A stretch of DNA of 64,000 bases from Halorussus halobius (GTDB taxonomy: Archaea > Halobacteriota > Halobacteria > Halobacteriales > Haladaptataceae). The stretch spans positions 1,054,001-1,118,000 of the forward strand of contig NZ_ML219773.1 of the NCBI RefSeq assembly GCF_004765805.1, read 5' to 3'. The stretch's first letter is position 1. Every line of letters starts with the position of its first letter. Positions 8,325-16,769 of this stretch are shown here, piece by piece. A program made the position numbers and the translations under genes. Below the pieces are notes generated by a model, which saw only the letters and a list, made by a program, of their open reading frames with translations, did no database searches and was not told where the DNA came from.

Positions 8325-10229
8325 TCAGTCGTCCTGCTCGTGGCCGACCACGGTGCTCTGGAGCTCCTCGTCGAGTTCGGCGTCGGCCATCTTCTCGACC
8401 AGGGTGTCGAGCACCTCCTCGCGCATGCCGGGCACGAACTTGATGGAGCCGACGACGAGGTGGCCGCCGCCCGAGACGCCGCCCCCGACGACCTCCTCGT
8501 CGAGTTCCGACACCATCTCGGGGATGTCGAGCCGGACGCCGTCGCTCCGGAGGACCGCGAAGTCCGGGCCGTAGCCGATGGTGATGACGGGGTCGCCCGT
8601 CTCCTGGACCTTCCGGTCGTGTATCTCGCCGGTGGTCTTGCCCGGCGCGGGGAAGGTGAACCGGTGGGCGTGGTTCTCCACGTCGACGCGGTAGAGGTGG
8701 GCGTCGCTCTCCAGCCGCTCGTGTTCGACGTGGGGCATCGCGGCGTCGAGCTGGTCGTCGACCTCCGAGCGGGCGGTCTCGGCGAGGAACTCGACCAGTT
8801 CCCGGTGGCGCTGCTCGTCGTCGCTGCCGACGTTGAGCACGTCGTTGATGAGGTTGCGGCCCGCGTCGTACTTGAGCCAGTGGGCCTCGTAGTCGAGCGC
8901 CTCGCCGACGTCCCGGAGGAACGACTCCTCGTACCCCTCCGACTCGGCCAGTTCCACGTAGTCGGTCATCGCGTCGGCCTTCGAGCGGTCGCACAGCCCC
9001 GCGACCGCCGGAACGTGACGGAGTTCCTCGGTGATCGGCGGCCATATCATCCGCGCCAACTCGACGCACATCATTCCGGTCGTGATGCGGTAGTCCTCGT
9101 CGTAGAGGTACGGGTTGACGTGGGCGTCGACGTAGGGTTCGACCGCCTCGGGGTCGGGGTGGTGGTGGTCGACCACGACGATGGGGATGTCGTAGTGGGC
9201 CAGGTTCTCGTAGGCGGGCACGTCCTCGGCAGTGGACCCGTTGTCGAGCATCAACAGCATCGGGAGCTTCTGGCCGTGGCGGGCCTGGTCTTCGAGCGCG
9301 AAGTTGAGGTCCCGGGTCACGTCCTCCATCTCGTAGAAGGGAGCCTTCGAGGGGAGGCGCTTGAACAGGTGGCGCTTGGCCTCGGGGTCGTGGTGGGTCT
9401 GTTCGATGAACTTTTCGAGCGCGAGTTGGACCGGAATCGAGGCGCACATCCCGTCGCCGTCGGCGTGGTGACGAACCCGGATGGGTCGGCTCTCGAGGAC
9501 GGTCCGACGGAGCTGGCGGGCGACCGATTCGAGGTCGGGAAGCAGTTGCGCGAGCGCGGGCCACTCGACCAGCGGTTCCACGTCGTGTGGCTCGGCGCGC
9601 GCTTCGAGCGCTTCGGTGAGCCGCCCCCGTACCGCCTCGGCCTCGTCGCCGGCCAACACGTCGAGCGCGTCGACCTCGACCTGGAGGGCGTTGTCCCGCT
9701 CCTCGACGTCGCCGGTGATGCGAATCACGTCGTCGATTTCGACCTCGGGGTAGGCCCGGACGCCGGCCTCCTCGAACGCCGCGCAGGGGACGACGCCCGT
9801 CTCGTCGCTGACGTGGAAGATGGTCGGGCCGCCGGTCTGCTTGATCTGGACGACCTCGCCTTCGAGGTGGACGGTCGCGCCGATCTCGTCGCCGAGTTCG
9901 CCCGCGTCGGCCACGTCGTAGTCGTGGCCGACCGGTTCGGTCTCGTAGTCGTCGACGTCGACCGGGTCGAAGCTCAGGTCGCCGTTCTCCCGTATCTCGG
10001 TGAGTTCGACCACGAGGTCGTCCCCGACCGCGTAGCTCCCCTCGTAGGTCGACTCGTGGGCGAGTCCGGAGACCGACTCGGAGACGTCCACGAACACGCC
10101 GTAGTCGACCACGCCGTTGACCGTCGCGCGGTAGTAGTTGCCCTCGGAAACGTCCTCGACCGTACAGTCCGGGTCGAGGTCGTACACGACGGGCGGGCCG
10201 CCCTCACCGGAGTCGTCGTCAGTGGTCAT
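8325..10229 (-). CDS. DHH-family phosphoesterase with S1 and OB-fold domains (RecJ-like nuclease)
   Basis: A 634-residue protein with an N-terminal S1 RNA-binding domain (about 25-90, YYRATVNGVVDYGVFVDVS), an OB-fold (about 105-195) and a DHH catalytic domain. RHHADGDGM lies near residue 255 and the DHH motif VVVDHHHPD near 350. A DHHA1 domain with GGGVSGGGH lies near 585. The motifs are intact, so it should be an active single-strand nuclease or phosphoesterase of the archaeal RecJ-like type. Haloarchaea have several paralogues. The ATG at 10229 is preferred to the longer frame because a CCTTAAAATC box lies about 28 bases upstream. Confidence 0.88.
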   Translation of the reverse strand: MTTDDDSGEGGPPVVYDLDPDCTVEDVSEGNYYRATVNGVVDYGVFVDVSESVSGLAHESTYEGSYAVGDDLVVELTEIRENGDLSFDPVDVDDYETEPVGHDYDVADAGELGDEIGATVHLEGEVVQIKQTGGPTIFHVSDETGVVPCAAFEEAGVRAYPEVEIDDVIRITGDVEERDNALQVEVDALDVLAGDEAEAVRGRLTEALEARAEPHDVEPLVEWPALAQLLPDLESVARQLRRTVLESRPIRVRHHADGDGMCASIPVQLALEKFIEQTHHDPEAKRHLFKRLPSKAPFYEMEDVTRDLNFALEDQARHGQKLPMLLMLDNGSTAEDVPAYENLAHYDIPIVVVDHHHPDPEAVEPYVDAHVNPYLYDEDYRITTGMMCVELARMIWPPITEELRHVPAVAGLCDRSKADAMTDYVELAESEGYEESFLRDVGEALDYEAHWLKYDAGRNLINDVLNVGSDDEQRHRELVEFLAETARSEVDDQLDAAMPHVEHERLESDAHLYRVDVENHAHRFTFPAPGKTTGEIHDRKVQETGDPVITIGYGPDFAVLRSDGVRLDIPEMVSELDEEVVGGGVSGGGHLVVGSIKFVPGMREEVLDTLVEKMADAELDEELQSTVVGHEQDD

Positions 10230-10339
10230 TCTTGGAGTGATTTCGGTTCGGCCGATTTTAAGGGTTTGCAACTGGACCCGCGGGGCCGCTCGTCTCGCGT
10301 TCCGTGAGGCATATGTCGGTCGCCTCCCGAGTGTCGGAC

Positions 10340-10771
10340 ATGGACCGCCGAACCTTCCTCGCCGGCGGCGCGGGCCTCGCGTCGGTCGGCTTCGCGGGCT
10401 GTAGCGCGTTCACCGGCACCAGCGCCAGCGCCGACGAGGACGACTACGACGTGGGCATGGGCGCGGCGTTCTTCCGGCCGGCCGAGCTCGAGGTCGCGGC
10501 GGGCGAGACGGTCGTCTGGCGCAACACGGGCAACCGTCGTCACACGGTCACGGCCTACGAGGGCCGGTACCCCGACGGGGCCGAGTTCTTCGCCTCCGGG
10601 GGCTACGACGACGAGGCGAGCGCCCGCGAGGGGTGGCGGGACGGCTTCGGCGGCGCAATCGAGTCGGGCGAGGAGTACGAGGAGACCTTCGAGGTGCCGG
10701 GAACCTACCACTACTTCTGCATCCCCCACGAGCCGTCGGGGATGGTCGGCCAGGTCGTGGTGACGGAGTAG
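10340..10771 (+). CDS. hcp: Halocyanin-like blue copper protein, Tat lipoprotein
   Basis: A 143-residue membrane-anchored copper protein that carries electrons on the outer face of the membrane. It begins with a Tat signal (MDRRTFLAGGAG) and a lipobox ending in C21 (GFAGC), so it is probably lipidated. The type 1 copper ligands are H68, C127, H130 and M135 (YFCIPHEPSGM). An in-frame ATG at 10313 would add nine residues, but placing the twin arginine close to the start supports 10340. The gene is divergent from the DHH nuclease gene. Confidence 0.88.
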   Translation: MDRRTFLAGGAGLASVGFAGCSAFTGTSASADEDDYDVGMGAAFFRPAELEVAAGETVVWRNTGNRRHTVTAYEGRYPDGAEFFASGGYDDEASAREGWRDGFGGAIESGEEYEETFEVPGTYHYFCIPHEPSGMVGQVVVTE

Positions 10772-10823
10772 CGAGTCGAACCGCGATAAAACGAGAATCG
10801 AATCGAACCGCGAAAGGCCGCGT

Positions 10824-11459
10824 TCAGACCTCGACTTCTTCCTCGTCGACGTCCACCGAGGTCTCCTCCTCGGCGGCGACCTCCTCGGGCCGCGCTTCCA
10901 TCGTCGCCTTCTGGACCTCGACGCGCCGGAGCGGGTAGATGGTCTTGGCGTCGCCGTAGATGGCCGAGGAGAGCCGACCCTCGACCACGCTGTCGATGAG
11001 GGCCTCGAAGGTGCGGTCCTCGGCGGCCTCCTCGACGATGTCGACCATCGTCTCGCGGATGGCCTTCTCCTGGCTCGCGTCGGCGCTCTTGGTGGTGAAC
11101 GCCACCGGCTGAATCTGGACGCGGTAGTCGTCGGTGGTCAGCACCGTGACGTACGCCTCTATCTTCGACGCGCCACGCCGCACCAGGCTCCGCAGGTAGT
11201 CGCGGGTGAGTTCGTGCTTGATGAACTCGGTGTAGGCCGCGTCGCTCCCCACGTCGTTTATCTTGAACGTGAGCTTGGTGTTGTTCTCGCTGGAGTCGCC
11301 TTTCAGCTCGCCCAGCGTGGTCTCGACGTTGCGACCGACCACCTTCTCGGGCTCGTCGGCGGGCGTGCCGCCGAGTTCCTGTCGGTCGAACTGCTGTGGC
11401 GCGTGGATGGTGTACCAGCGCTTCTCCTGTTGCTGCTTGGATACGCTTCGTTCGCTCAT
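10824..11459 (-). CDS. rps3ae: 30S ribosomal protein S3Ae (eS1)
   Basis: A 211-residue small-subunit protein of the archaeal and eukaryotic eS1 family. The start is MSERSVSKQQQEKRWYTIHA, followed by the family blocks NDVGSDAAYTEFIKHELTRD, RRGASKIEAYVTVLTTDDY and IYPLRRVEVQKA. The C-terminus is an acidic Glu/Val tail. Its ATG overlaps the stop of pcc1 by four bases (11456-11459). It is the last gene of the rps15/RecJ-like/pcc1/rps3ae operon. Confidence 0.95.
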   Translation of the reverse strand: MSERSVSKQQQEKRWYTIHAPQQFDRQELGGTPADEPEKVVGRNVETTLGELKGDSSENNTKLTFKINDVGSDAAYTEFIKHELTRDYLRSLVRRGASKIEAYVTVLTTDDYRVQIQPVAFTTKSADASQEKAIRETMVDIVEEAAEDRTFEALIDSVVEGRLSSAIYGDAKTIYPLRRVEVQKATMEARPEEVAAEEETSVDVDEEEVEV

Positions 11460-11791
11460 TGGTCGTGTGTAGTGTCTGTCTGGGTATCCGCGTGTCGGTT
11501 GGCGTGCTGTGCTACGTCTCGGGCCACCGCGAGGTTGACCGCGTAGTCGTCGACCGTGGTCCGGAGACCGCCGGTCGTCGACCGCTCGACGGTCGTGACG
11601 ACGGTTCCGGGACCGTCGGCCTCGCGTTCGACGCGCGTCTCGATCTCCGGCGTGTTGTCCGGCCGGACCGCCGCCGCGACGATGTCGGCGTCCGCCAGCG
11701 TCGTCCGGAGCGTCGCCGAGCGCGTGGCTCCGGTCGTCGCGTCGCCACGCGGCGGCGAGCCGTCGTCCGAGGCCGAGCGCTCGTCGGTCAC
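11456..11791 (-). CDS. pcc1: KEOPS complex subunit Pcc1
   Basis: A 111-residue subunit of KEOPS, the complex that makes N6-threonylcarbamoyl-adenosine at tRNA position 37. Pcc1 is its dimerisation subunit and recalls CTAG/Pcc1 proteins by the segment TLADADIVAAAVRPDNTPEI. A central region follows (VTTVERSTTGGLRTTVDDYAVN). It has a 25-residue Ser/Gly/Asp-rich N-terminal extension. Translation starts with GTG inside the stop of the upstream RecJ-like gene (GTGA overlap) and ends inside the start of rps3ae, so three genes are stitched together. Confidence 0.85.
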   Translation of the reverse strand: MTDERSASDDGSPPRGDATTGATRSATLRTTLADADIVAAAVRPDNTPEIETRVEREADGPGTVVTTVERSTTGGLRTTVDDYAVNLAVARDVAQHANRHADTQTDTTHDQ

Positions 11792-12984
11792 GTTCCGGCC
11801 TCCCGGAACGCCGCGAGGAACTCCCGCGCCGCGGTCTCGGCGTCGAATCGGGCGTAGCCCCGGCGGGCGGTTCCGCCGCCGCGACCGCCGACCTCGGCGG
11901 CCGCCTCGGTCATCGCCGCGCCGACGTCGGCGGCCTCGACTGCGGCGGCGGCGGCCGCCGACTCGGTCACGACGAGCGCGACCGGTTCGGGCGACCGGAA
12001 GTCCCGGACGAGTCGGGCGACCGTCTCGACCGGCGCGTCGTCGGTCCGGAGGGCGAACAGGCCGTCGTACCGGCCGGTCGTTCCCTCGCGCAGGGTCGCG
12101 TGGGCGCGCTCGGCGTGAGCGCGCCACGCGTCGAGCGCGTCGGCGCGCACGTCGTGACCGAGCGCCAGCGCGACGCCCGTTCCCGGTCGCTCGCGCGCGA
12201 CCGCCGCCAGCACGTCGGCGTACCCCTCGACCGTGGCGAACGCGTTCGCGCCCGACTCGCGGTCGGCTCCGACGGCGTGGGGGGCGAGCGCGCGCTCGAC
12301 CGCCTCGGCCGCCCGGTCGGTCGCGGCCTCGTCGCCCGCGACCGCCAGCGCGTACTCGGCGGCGACGGTCCGGCGGGCCGACTCGTCGAGGTCGACCGGG
12401 AGGTCGAGCTCGGCCAGCGCGGCCTGCGCGGCGTCCGGGTCGCCCGAGTAGTCGGCGTGAGCCAGCGTCGAGTGGGCCAGCCCGTCGGCCAGGTCGTCGG
12501 TCGGGACGCCCACGCCGGGACGGCGCTCGACGCCGGCCTCGCGGGCCGCCTCGAGGACGTGTGCGGTCTCGCCCGCGCCGGGCGGGCGTTCGGCCGCGAC
12601 GACGCCAGCCAGCGCCAACATCGGGTCCGGTGTGGCGTCGAGTTCGCGGGCCGCGTCGAACGCAATCACGCTCGTCGGCGTCGCTTCGCCCGGCAGGTGG
12701 ACGTCCGCGCTCGGGTCGAGTCCCACGCCGACGGTCGCGTCCGCGTCGCTCGCGTCGTCGTCCGGGTCGGCGTCGGCCAGCGTCTCGCCGAAGCGACCGA
12801 CTCGGACCTGATACGGCACGTCGCGGGCACCGCAGGCGCGTGCGAGCAGGCCGGCCGCCGCGAGGCAGTCGCCGTCGGCACGCGCGAGGACGCGGACGAA
12901 GCCGGCCTCGCGCAGTGCGGCGGCCGCGTCGCTGGCGGCGGGGGCTGGCTCGTCGCCCGTTTCGCGTCGGCCCGAGGCTGACAT
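11788..12984 (-). CDS. RecJ-like DHH-superfamily protein lacking the DHH motif
   Basis: A 398-residue protein related to archaeal RecJ-like proteins. A motif I-like segment survives (VRVLARADGDCLAAAGLLAR, about 29-48), as does a DHHA1-like glycine cluster near the C-terminus (EVGGRGGGTARRGYARF). I see no DHH triad, and the usual second aspartate motif is replaced by VGVGLDPSADV, so metal-dependent catalysis is doubtful. Its likely role is a structural or inactive partner of an active RecJ paralogue. It lies between rps15 and pcc1; the gap to rps15 is zero and it overlaps pcc1 by four bases. Confidence 0.75.
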   Translation of the reverse strand: MSASGRRETGDEPAPAASDAAAALREAGFVRVLARADGDCLAAAGLLARACGARDVPYQVRVGRFGETLADADPDDDASDADATVGVGLDPSADVHLPGEATPTSVIAFDAARELDATPDPMLALAGVVAAERPPGAGETAHVLEAAREAGVERRPGVGVPTDDLADGLAHSTLAHADYSGDPDAAQAALAELDLPVDLDESARRTVAAEYALAVAGDEAATDRAAEAVERALAPHAVGADRESGANAFATVEGYADVLAAVARERPGTGVALALGHDVRADALDAWRAHAERAHATLREGTTGRYDGLFALRTDDAPVETVARLVRDFRSPEPVALVVTESAAAAAAVEAADVGAAMTEAAAEVGGRGGGTARRGYARFDAETAAREFLAAFREAGT

Positions 12985-13452
12985 CTACTCGTCGAGCAGC
13001 TCCTTGGCCGTCTCGTACGAGTACGAGAAGCCGGCGTCGAGTTCGTCGCCCCGGTAGTAGTCCACGAGCCGACGGACCTTCGACTGGGTGTTCTGGAGCG
13101 CCCGCTTGTTCTGGGCGTCCTGGGGGTTCTCGTCCATGTGCTCGCGCAGGCGGACGGCCCGCTCCATCAGGTTCCGGAGGTCCTCGGGCAGGTCGGGGTC
13201 GGCGTCGTTCTCGTCGAGAATCTCGGTGACCTTCTTGCCGGTCGCCAGCTTCACGTCCGGGACGGGCGTGCCGGTCACGCCCTCGTCCCGAAGCTTCAGG
13301 CCGATCTCGCTCGGGCTGTGGCCCTGTTCGGCGAGTTCGACCACGCGGTCCTCGACGGCGTCGGCGTCTACGTCGCTCCACTCCGGCGGTTCGTCTGCCA
13401 CGGGTTTGTCCGAGTCGGACGACCCGCGGCGTCGGGTGTGCATTCGTGCCAT
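12985..13452 (-). CDS. rps15: 30S ribosomal protein S15 (uS15)
   Basis: A 155-residue archaeal-type S15: MARMHTRRRGSSDSDKP at the N-terminus, then the family blocks HSPSEIGLKLRDEGVTGTPV and the rRNA-binding helices ending VRRLVDYYRGDELDAGFSY. The frame is open to 13530, but MARMHTRRRG is the conserved archaeal start. It is the first gene of an operon with the RecJ-like protein, pcc1 and rps3ae, in which the next start codon follows the stop directly. Confidence 0.94.
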   Translation of the reverse strand: MARMHTRRRGSSDSDKPVADEPPEWSDVDADAVEDRVVELAEQGHSPSEIGLKLRDEGVTGTPVPDVKLATGKKVTEILDENDADPDLPEDLRNLMERAVRLREHMDENPQDAQNKRALQNTQSKVRRLVDYYRGDELDAGFSYSYETAKELLDE

Positions 13453-13744
13453 GGTTGTCTGATTGGAACTGCACAGGCCGCTAAATCGCGTTCCTGTGGC
13501 GTGCTGGTGCGTCCGGGTGACGCGGCGCACGTCCGCAATCCCGAGCCACTGAAAGAGCGAGGCGTCGCGCCTCGGCGTGGCGAGTCAGATTTGCGGCTGT
13601 GCTGTTCCCGTGTCCGGAACCAGCGCACCCGTGACGGTAAGGCTTACGGAACCGCCGTGCCCGGCGACCTGTCGCCGCCTCCGAGTTCCAGTCGAGCTTT
13701 CCGCGACCGGAGTACCCTTCCGGGTCGCGGCCGTACTCCGGGCC
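13453..13744. other. Intergenic region between rps15 and the MDR gene
   Basis: This gap of 292 bases lies between two divergent genes and must hold both promoters. I see no convincing open frame, RNA gene or repeat in it. The only open frames are GC-bias extensions of the neighbours. Confidence 0.5.
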
Positions 13745-14764
13745 ATGTCGGAAACCAATCGAACGTTCCTGCTGGCGAATCGCCCCGAGGGCCGACCCGA
13801 CCGCGACACCTTCGAGTTGGTCGAGCGCGAGGTGCCCGACCCCGGTCCCGGCGAGGCGCTGGTCCGCACCCTGTACCTCTCGGTCGACCCCTACATGCGG
13901 GGTCGGATGGACGACGCCGAGTCGTACGCCGAGCCGTGGGCGGTCGGCGAACCCCTCCGAGCGGGCGTGGTCGGCGAGGTCGTCGAGTCGAACGGCGCGG
14001 GCTTCGAGCCGGGCGACGTGGTCGCGGGCGACCTCGAATGGGCCGACTACGCCACCGCGCCGGGCACCGACCTCCAGCCGGTCGACCCCGACCTCGCACC
14101 CGTCTCGACCGCGCTGGGCGTCCTCGGGATGCCCGGCCGGACCGCCTACTTCGGCACTCGCGAGGTGGCCCAACCCGGTCCGGGCGACACCTTCGTCGTC
14201 ACGGGCGCGGCGGGCGCGGTCGGGTCGGTCGCGGGCCAGATAGCCGGTCTCTCGGGCGCTCGCGTGGTCGGGTTCGCCGGGTCCGACGAGAAGGTCGCGT
14301 TCCTCGAAGACGAACTCGGCTTCGACGCCGGCATCAACTACAAGGACACCGACGACTACCGGGGTGCGCTCGACGAGGCGGCCCCGGAGGGCGTGGACGC
14401 CTACTTCGACAACGTGGGCGGTCCCATCACCGACGCCGTCTTCTCGAAGCTCAACGTGGACGCCCGCGTGGCGGTCTGCGGCCAGATTTCGCTGTACAAC
14501 GCCACGGAGATGCCGACGGGACCGCGCAAGCTCCCGACGCTGGTCCAGAAGCGAGCGCGGGTCGAGGGCTTCCTCATCGGTGACTTCGCAACCCGGTTCG
14601 AGCAGGCGACCCGGCGGCTCGGTCGGTGGATTTCGGAGGGGAAGATACAGTACCGCGAGACGGTGACCGAGGGGTTAGAGAACGCGCCCGACGCGTTCCT
14701 CGGGCTGTTCGAGGGCGAGAATATCGGCAAGCAACTCGTGAAGGTCGGCGAGCGCGACGCGTAG
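13745..14764 (+). CDS. NADPH-dependent 2-alkenal/one reductase-like MDR oxidoreductase
   Basis: A 339-residue zinc-free medium-chain dehydrogenase/reductase of the leukotriene B4 dehydrogenase/CurA type, which reduces activated C=C bonds with NADPH. Family landmarks are the substrate loop LSVDPYMRGRM (about 48-58) and TALGVLGMPGRTAYFG (about 119-134). The nucleotide-binding loop is VTGAAGAVGSVAGQIA (about 149-164), and DAYFDNVGGPITDAV follows near 220. No catalytic or structural zinc ligands are present. The true substrate is unknown. The start is the ATG after the long shared upstream region. Confidence 0.85.
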   Translation: MSETNRTFLLANRPEGRPDRDTFELVEREVPDPGPGEALVRTLYLSVDPYMRGRMDDAESYAEPWAVGEPLRAGVVGEVVESNGAGFEPGDVVAGDLEWADYATAPGTDLQPVDPDLAPVSTALGVLGMPGRTAYFGTREVAQPGPGDTFVVTGAAGAVGSVAGQIAGLSGARVVGFAGSDEKVAFLEDELGFDAGINYKDTDDYRGALDEAAPEGVDAYFDNVGGPITDAVFSKLNVDARVAVCGQISLYNATEMPTGPRKLPTLVQKRARVEGFLIGDFATRFEQATRRLGRWISEGKIQYRETVTEGLENAPDAFLGLFEGENIGKQLVKVGERDA

Positions 14765-14824
14765 AACGCGGCTCCGATTACCGGCGACACCGTCCCGACG
14801 ACCGGCGCGAACTCGACTGGGAGG

Positions 14825-15859
14825 TTAAATCCAGCCCTCGCGCCGGAGCAGTTCCCCGTTCAGCACCGCCGCGCCCGCCGCGCCCCGGATGGTGTTGTGC
14901 GCCAGACAGTTGTACTGGACGCCGGCCGGCGTCTCCTGGACGCCGCCGGCCGCGACCGCCATCCCGCCGCCGAGCGTCCGGTCGAGCCGGGGCTGGGGTC
15001 TGGCCGGGTCGTCGAACACCTCGATGAGCCGGTCGGGCGAACTCGGGAGGTCGAGGCCCTCGACGGCGAGGAAGGCGTCCTCGACTTCGGCGGCGGTCAC
15101 GTCCCGGGCGGTCTCGGCCCAGACGTTCTCGAGGTGGCCGTCGATGGTCGGCACGCGGTTGCACGACGCCGAGACCTCGGCGTCGTGGTGGGCCAGTTCC
15201 GCGCCGTCGAACGTGCCCAGGAGCTTGCGCGACTCGGTCTCCATCTTGTCCTCCTCGCCGCCGATGTGCGGGATGACGTTGTCGATGATCTCCATCGAGG
15301 AGACGCCCGAGTAGCCCGCACCGGAGACGGCCTGCAGCGTCGAGACGTGGACGCGTTCGAGTCCGAACGAGTCGAGCGCCGCCAGCGTCGGGACCATCGT
15401 GATGGTCGAGCAGTTGGGGTTCTTGACCACCGCGCCGTCCCACCCGCGCTGGTCGCGCTGGACCTCCAGCAGGTCGAGGTGGCCCGGATTGATTTCGGGA
15501 ATCACGAGCGGGACGTCGTCGGCCAGTCGGTCGTTCGAGGAGTTCGATGAGAGGACGTAGCCCGCCTCCGCGAAGTCGGGTTCGACCTCGCTCGCCACGC
15601 CCGAGGGCAGCGACGAGAACAGCAGGTCGACGTCGTCGGGCACCGGCTCGGGGTCGGTCTCGCGAACCGTCAGGTCGGCCACCGACGACGGAATCGGCGC
15701 GTCGACCCGCCACTTTGCGGCCTCCTCGTAGGGGAGGCCGGCGCTCGCGTCGCTCGCAGTTACCGCCGCCAGTTCGAACTCCGGGTGGCCGTCCAGCAAC
15801 TGGACGCATCGCTGGCCGACCGCTCCGGTCGCACCGAGAATACCGACTCGTACGGTCAT
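14825..15859 (-). CDS. asd: Aspartate-semialdehyde dehydrogenase
   Basis: A 344-residue enzyme that reduces aspartyl-4-phosphate to aspartate semialdehyde, at the branch to lysine, threonine and methionine. The N-terminal NADP site is VGILGATGAVGQR (5-17). The catalytic cysteine is C150 in KNPNCSTI, followed by the typical block AVSGAGYSGVSSM. The length fits the archaeal and fungal-type subfamily. It is convergent with the MDR gene and transcribed away from rps17e. Confidence 0.93.
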   Translation of the reverse strand: MTVRVGILGATGAVGQRCVQLLDGHPEFELAAVTASDASAGLPYEEAAKWRVDAPIPSSVADLTVRETDPEPVPDDVDLLFSSLPSGVASEVEPDFAEAGYVLSSNSSNDRLADDVPLVIPEINPGHLDLLEVQRDQRGWDGAVVKNPNCSTITMVPTLAALDSFGLERVHVSTLQAVSGAGYSGVSSMEIIDNVIPHIGGEEDKMETESRKLLGTFDGAELAHHDAEVSASCNRVPTIDGHLENVWAETARDVTAAEVEDAFLAVEGLDLPSSPDRLIEVFDDPARPQPRLDRTLGGGMAVAAGGVQETPAGVQYNCLAHNTIRGAAGAAVLNGELLRREGWI

Positions 15860-15986
15860 CGTCGGGACTGGGGTCTACGGTAGCAAAACGGTTTGGATAC
15901 CACGGGTTGTTGCACGCGGTGGGCGAGGCCGACGACGGCCACCCGGGAGTCGCTCGGAGAGCGCCGGTACGAATCGCAGAAAGACG

Positions 15987-16160
15987 CTACTGCTTGCGCG
16001 TGACGTAGCCCGCGATCTGGTTGCGGACGCCCTTCGACTCGATGTTGGTGAGCTTCGTGACGCTCTCTTTGTTCTGGTCGAAGTCGGCCGTGAACGCTTC
16101 GGGGTAGCGGTCGAGCAGGATGGTGCCCGTCTTCTTGACGTAGTCGGGTTTGATCGGCAT
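15987..16160 (-). CDS. rps17e: 30S ribosomal protein S17e (eS17)
   Basis: A 57-residue small-subunit protein of the archaeal and eukaryotic eS17 family: MPIKPDYVKKTGTILLDRYP, then the conserved FNQNKESV-like block (DFDQNKESVTKLTNI) and SKGVRNQIAGYVTRKQ. A longer frame exists upstream, but the start at 16160 matches the family. It is transcribed in the same direction as asd with about 127 bases between them, probably from its own promoter. Confidence 0.93.
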   Translation of the reverse strand: MPIKPDYVKKTGTILLDRYPEAFTADFDQNKESVTKLTNIESKGVRNQIAGYVTRKQ

Positions 16161-16300
16161 GCCGAACAGTCGACGCCGGGAAACCAAGTGCGTTGCGGTC
16201 TCGGGCGGTCGGGGCCCGCGGCGTCGAATCGACAACTCCTATGGGACCGACCCCGTAGCTCGCCCGTGCGTTCGGTTCACGCCCAGTGAGTGTTCACCCG

Positions 16301-16735
16301 ATGTACGACACCATCCTCGTTCCGACAGACGGCAGCGACGGCGCGGCCGCCGCCACGGCGAACGCGCTCGACCTCGCGGCGACGTACGACGCGACGGTTC
16401 ACGTCCTGTACGTCGCCGACGTTCGGATGAGTCCGGTCAGCGCCGACATGGACGACGAGGCGGTCGCGGACCTCGTCGACGAGTCGGACGCCGACCCGAC
16501 CGCCCCGATACTCGACCGGGCCGACCGGGCCGACGTCCCGGCGGTGAGCGCGGTCCGCCACGGCGTCCCCCACGAGGCCATCGTCGCGTACGCCGACGAC
16601 CGCGACGTCGACCTCGTCGTGATGGGAACGCACGGCCGAACCGGACTCGACCACGCCCTGCTCGGGAGCGTGACCGAGCGGGTCGTCCGGACGAGCGACG
16701 TCCCGGTGCTGACGGTGCCGACAGGCGACTCGTAG
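16301..16735 (+). CDS. usp: Universal stress protein family
   Basis: A 144-residue single-domain UspA protein, an ATP-binding stress or signalling protein. The ATP motif G-2x-G-9x-G-S is complete (G109, G112, G122, S123), and the N-terminal ILVPTDGSDGA (5-15) is standard. The ATG at 16301 is preferred to an in-frame GTG 15 bases upstream, because MYDTILVPTDGS is the usual family start. The role of the individual paralogue cannot be told. It is convergent with the VTT membrane gene. Confidence 0.9.
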   Translation: MYDTILVPTDGSDGAAAATANALDLAATYDATVHVLYVADVRMSPVSADMDDEAVADLVDESDADPTAPILDRADRADVPAVSAVRHGVPHEAIVAYADDRDVDLVVMGTHGRTGLDHALLGSVTERVVRTSDVPVLTVPTGDS

Positions 16736-16769
16736 GGCGCGTCGCCCGCTCGGCGTCCCGACGCGGCGG

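Noticed and set aside
8340-10307. A 655-codon plus-strand frame across the DHH nuclease
   Set aside because: It lies opposite a clear S1/OB/DHH protein with intact motifs. The frame is GC-bias read-through with no recognisable domains.
13138-14583. A 481-codon plus-strand frame overlapping rps15 and the MDR gene
   Set aside because: Its content is Arg/Gly/Pro-rich and it overlaps two genes with good motifs in other frames.
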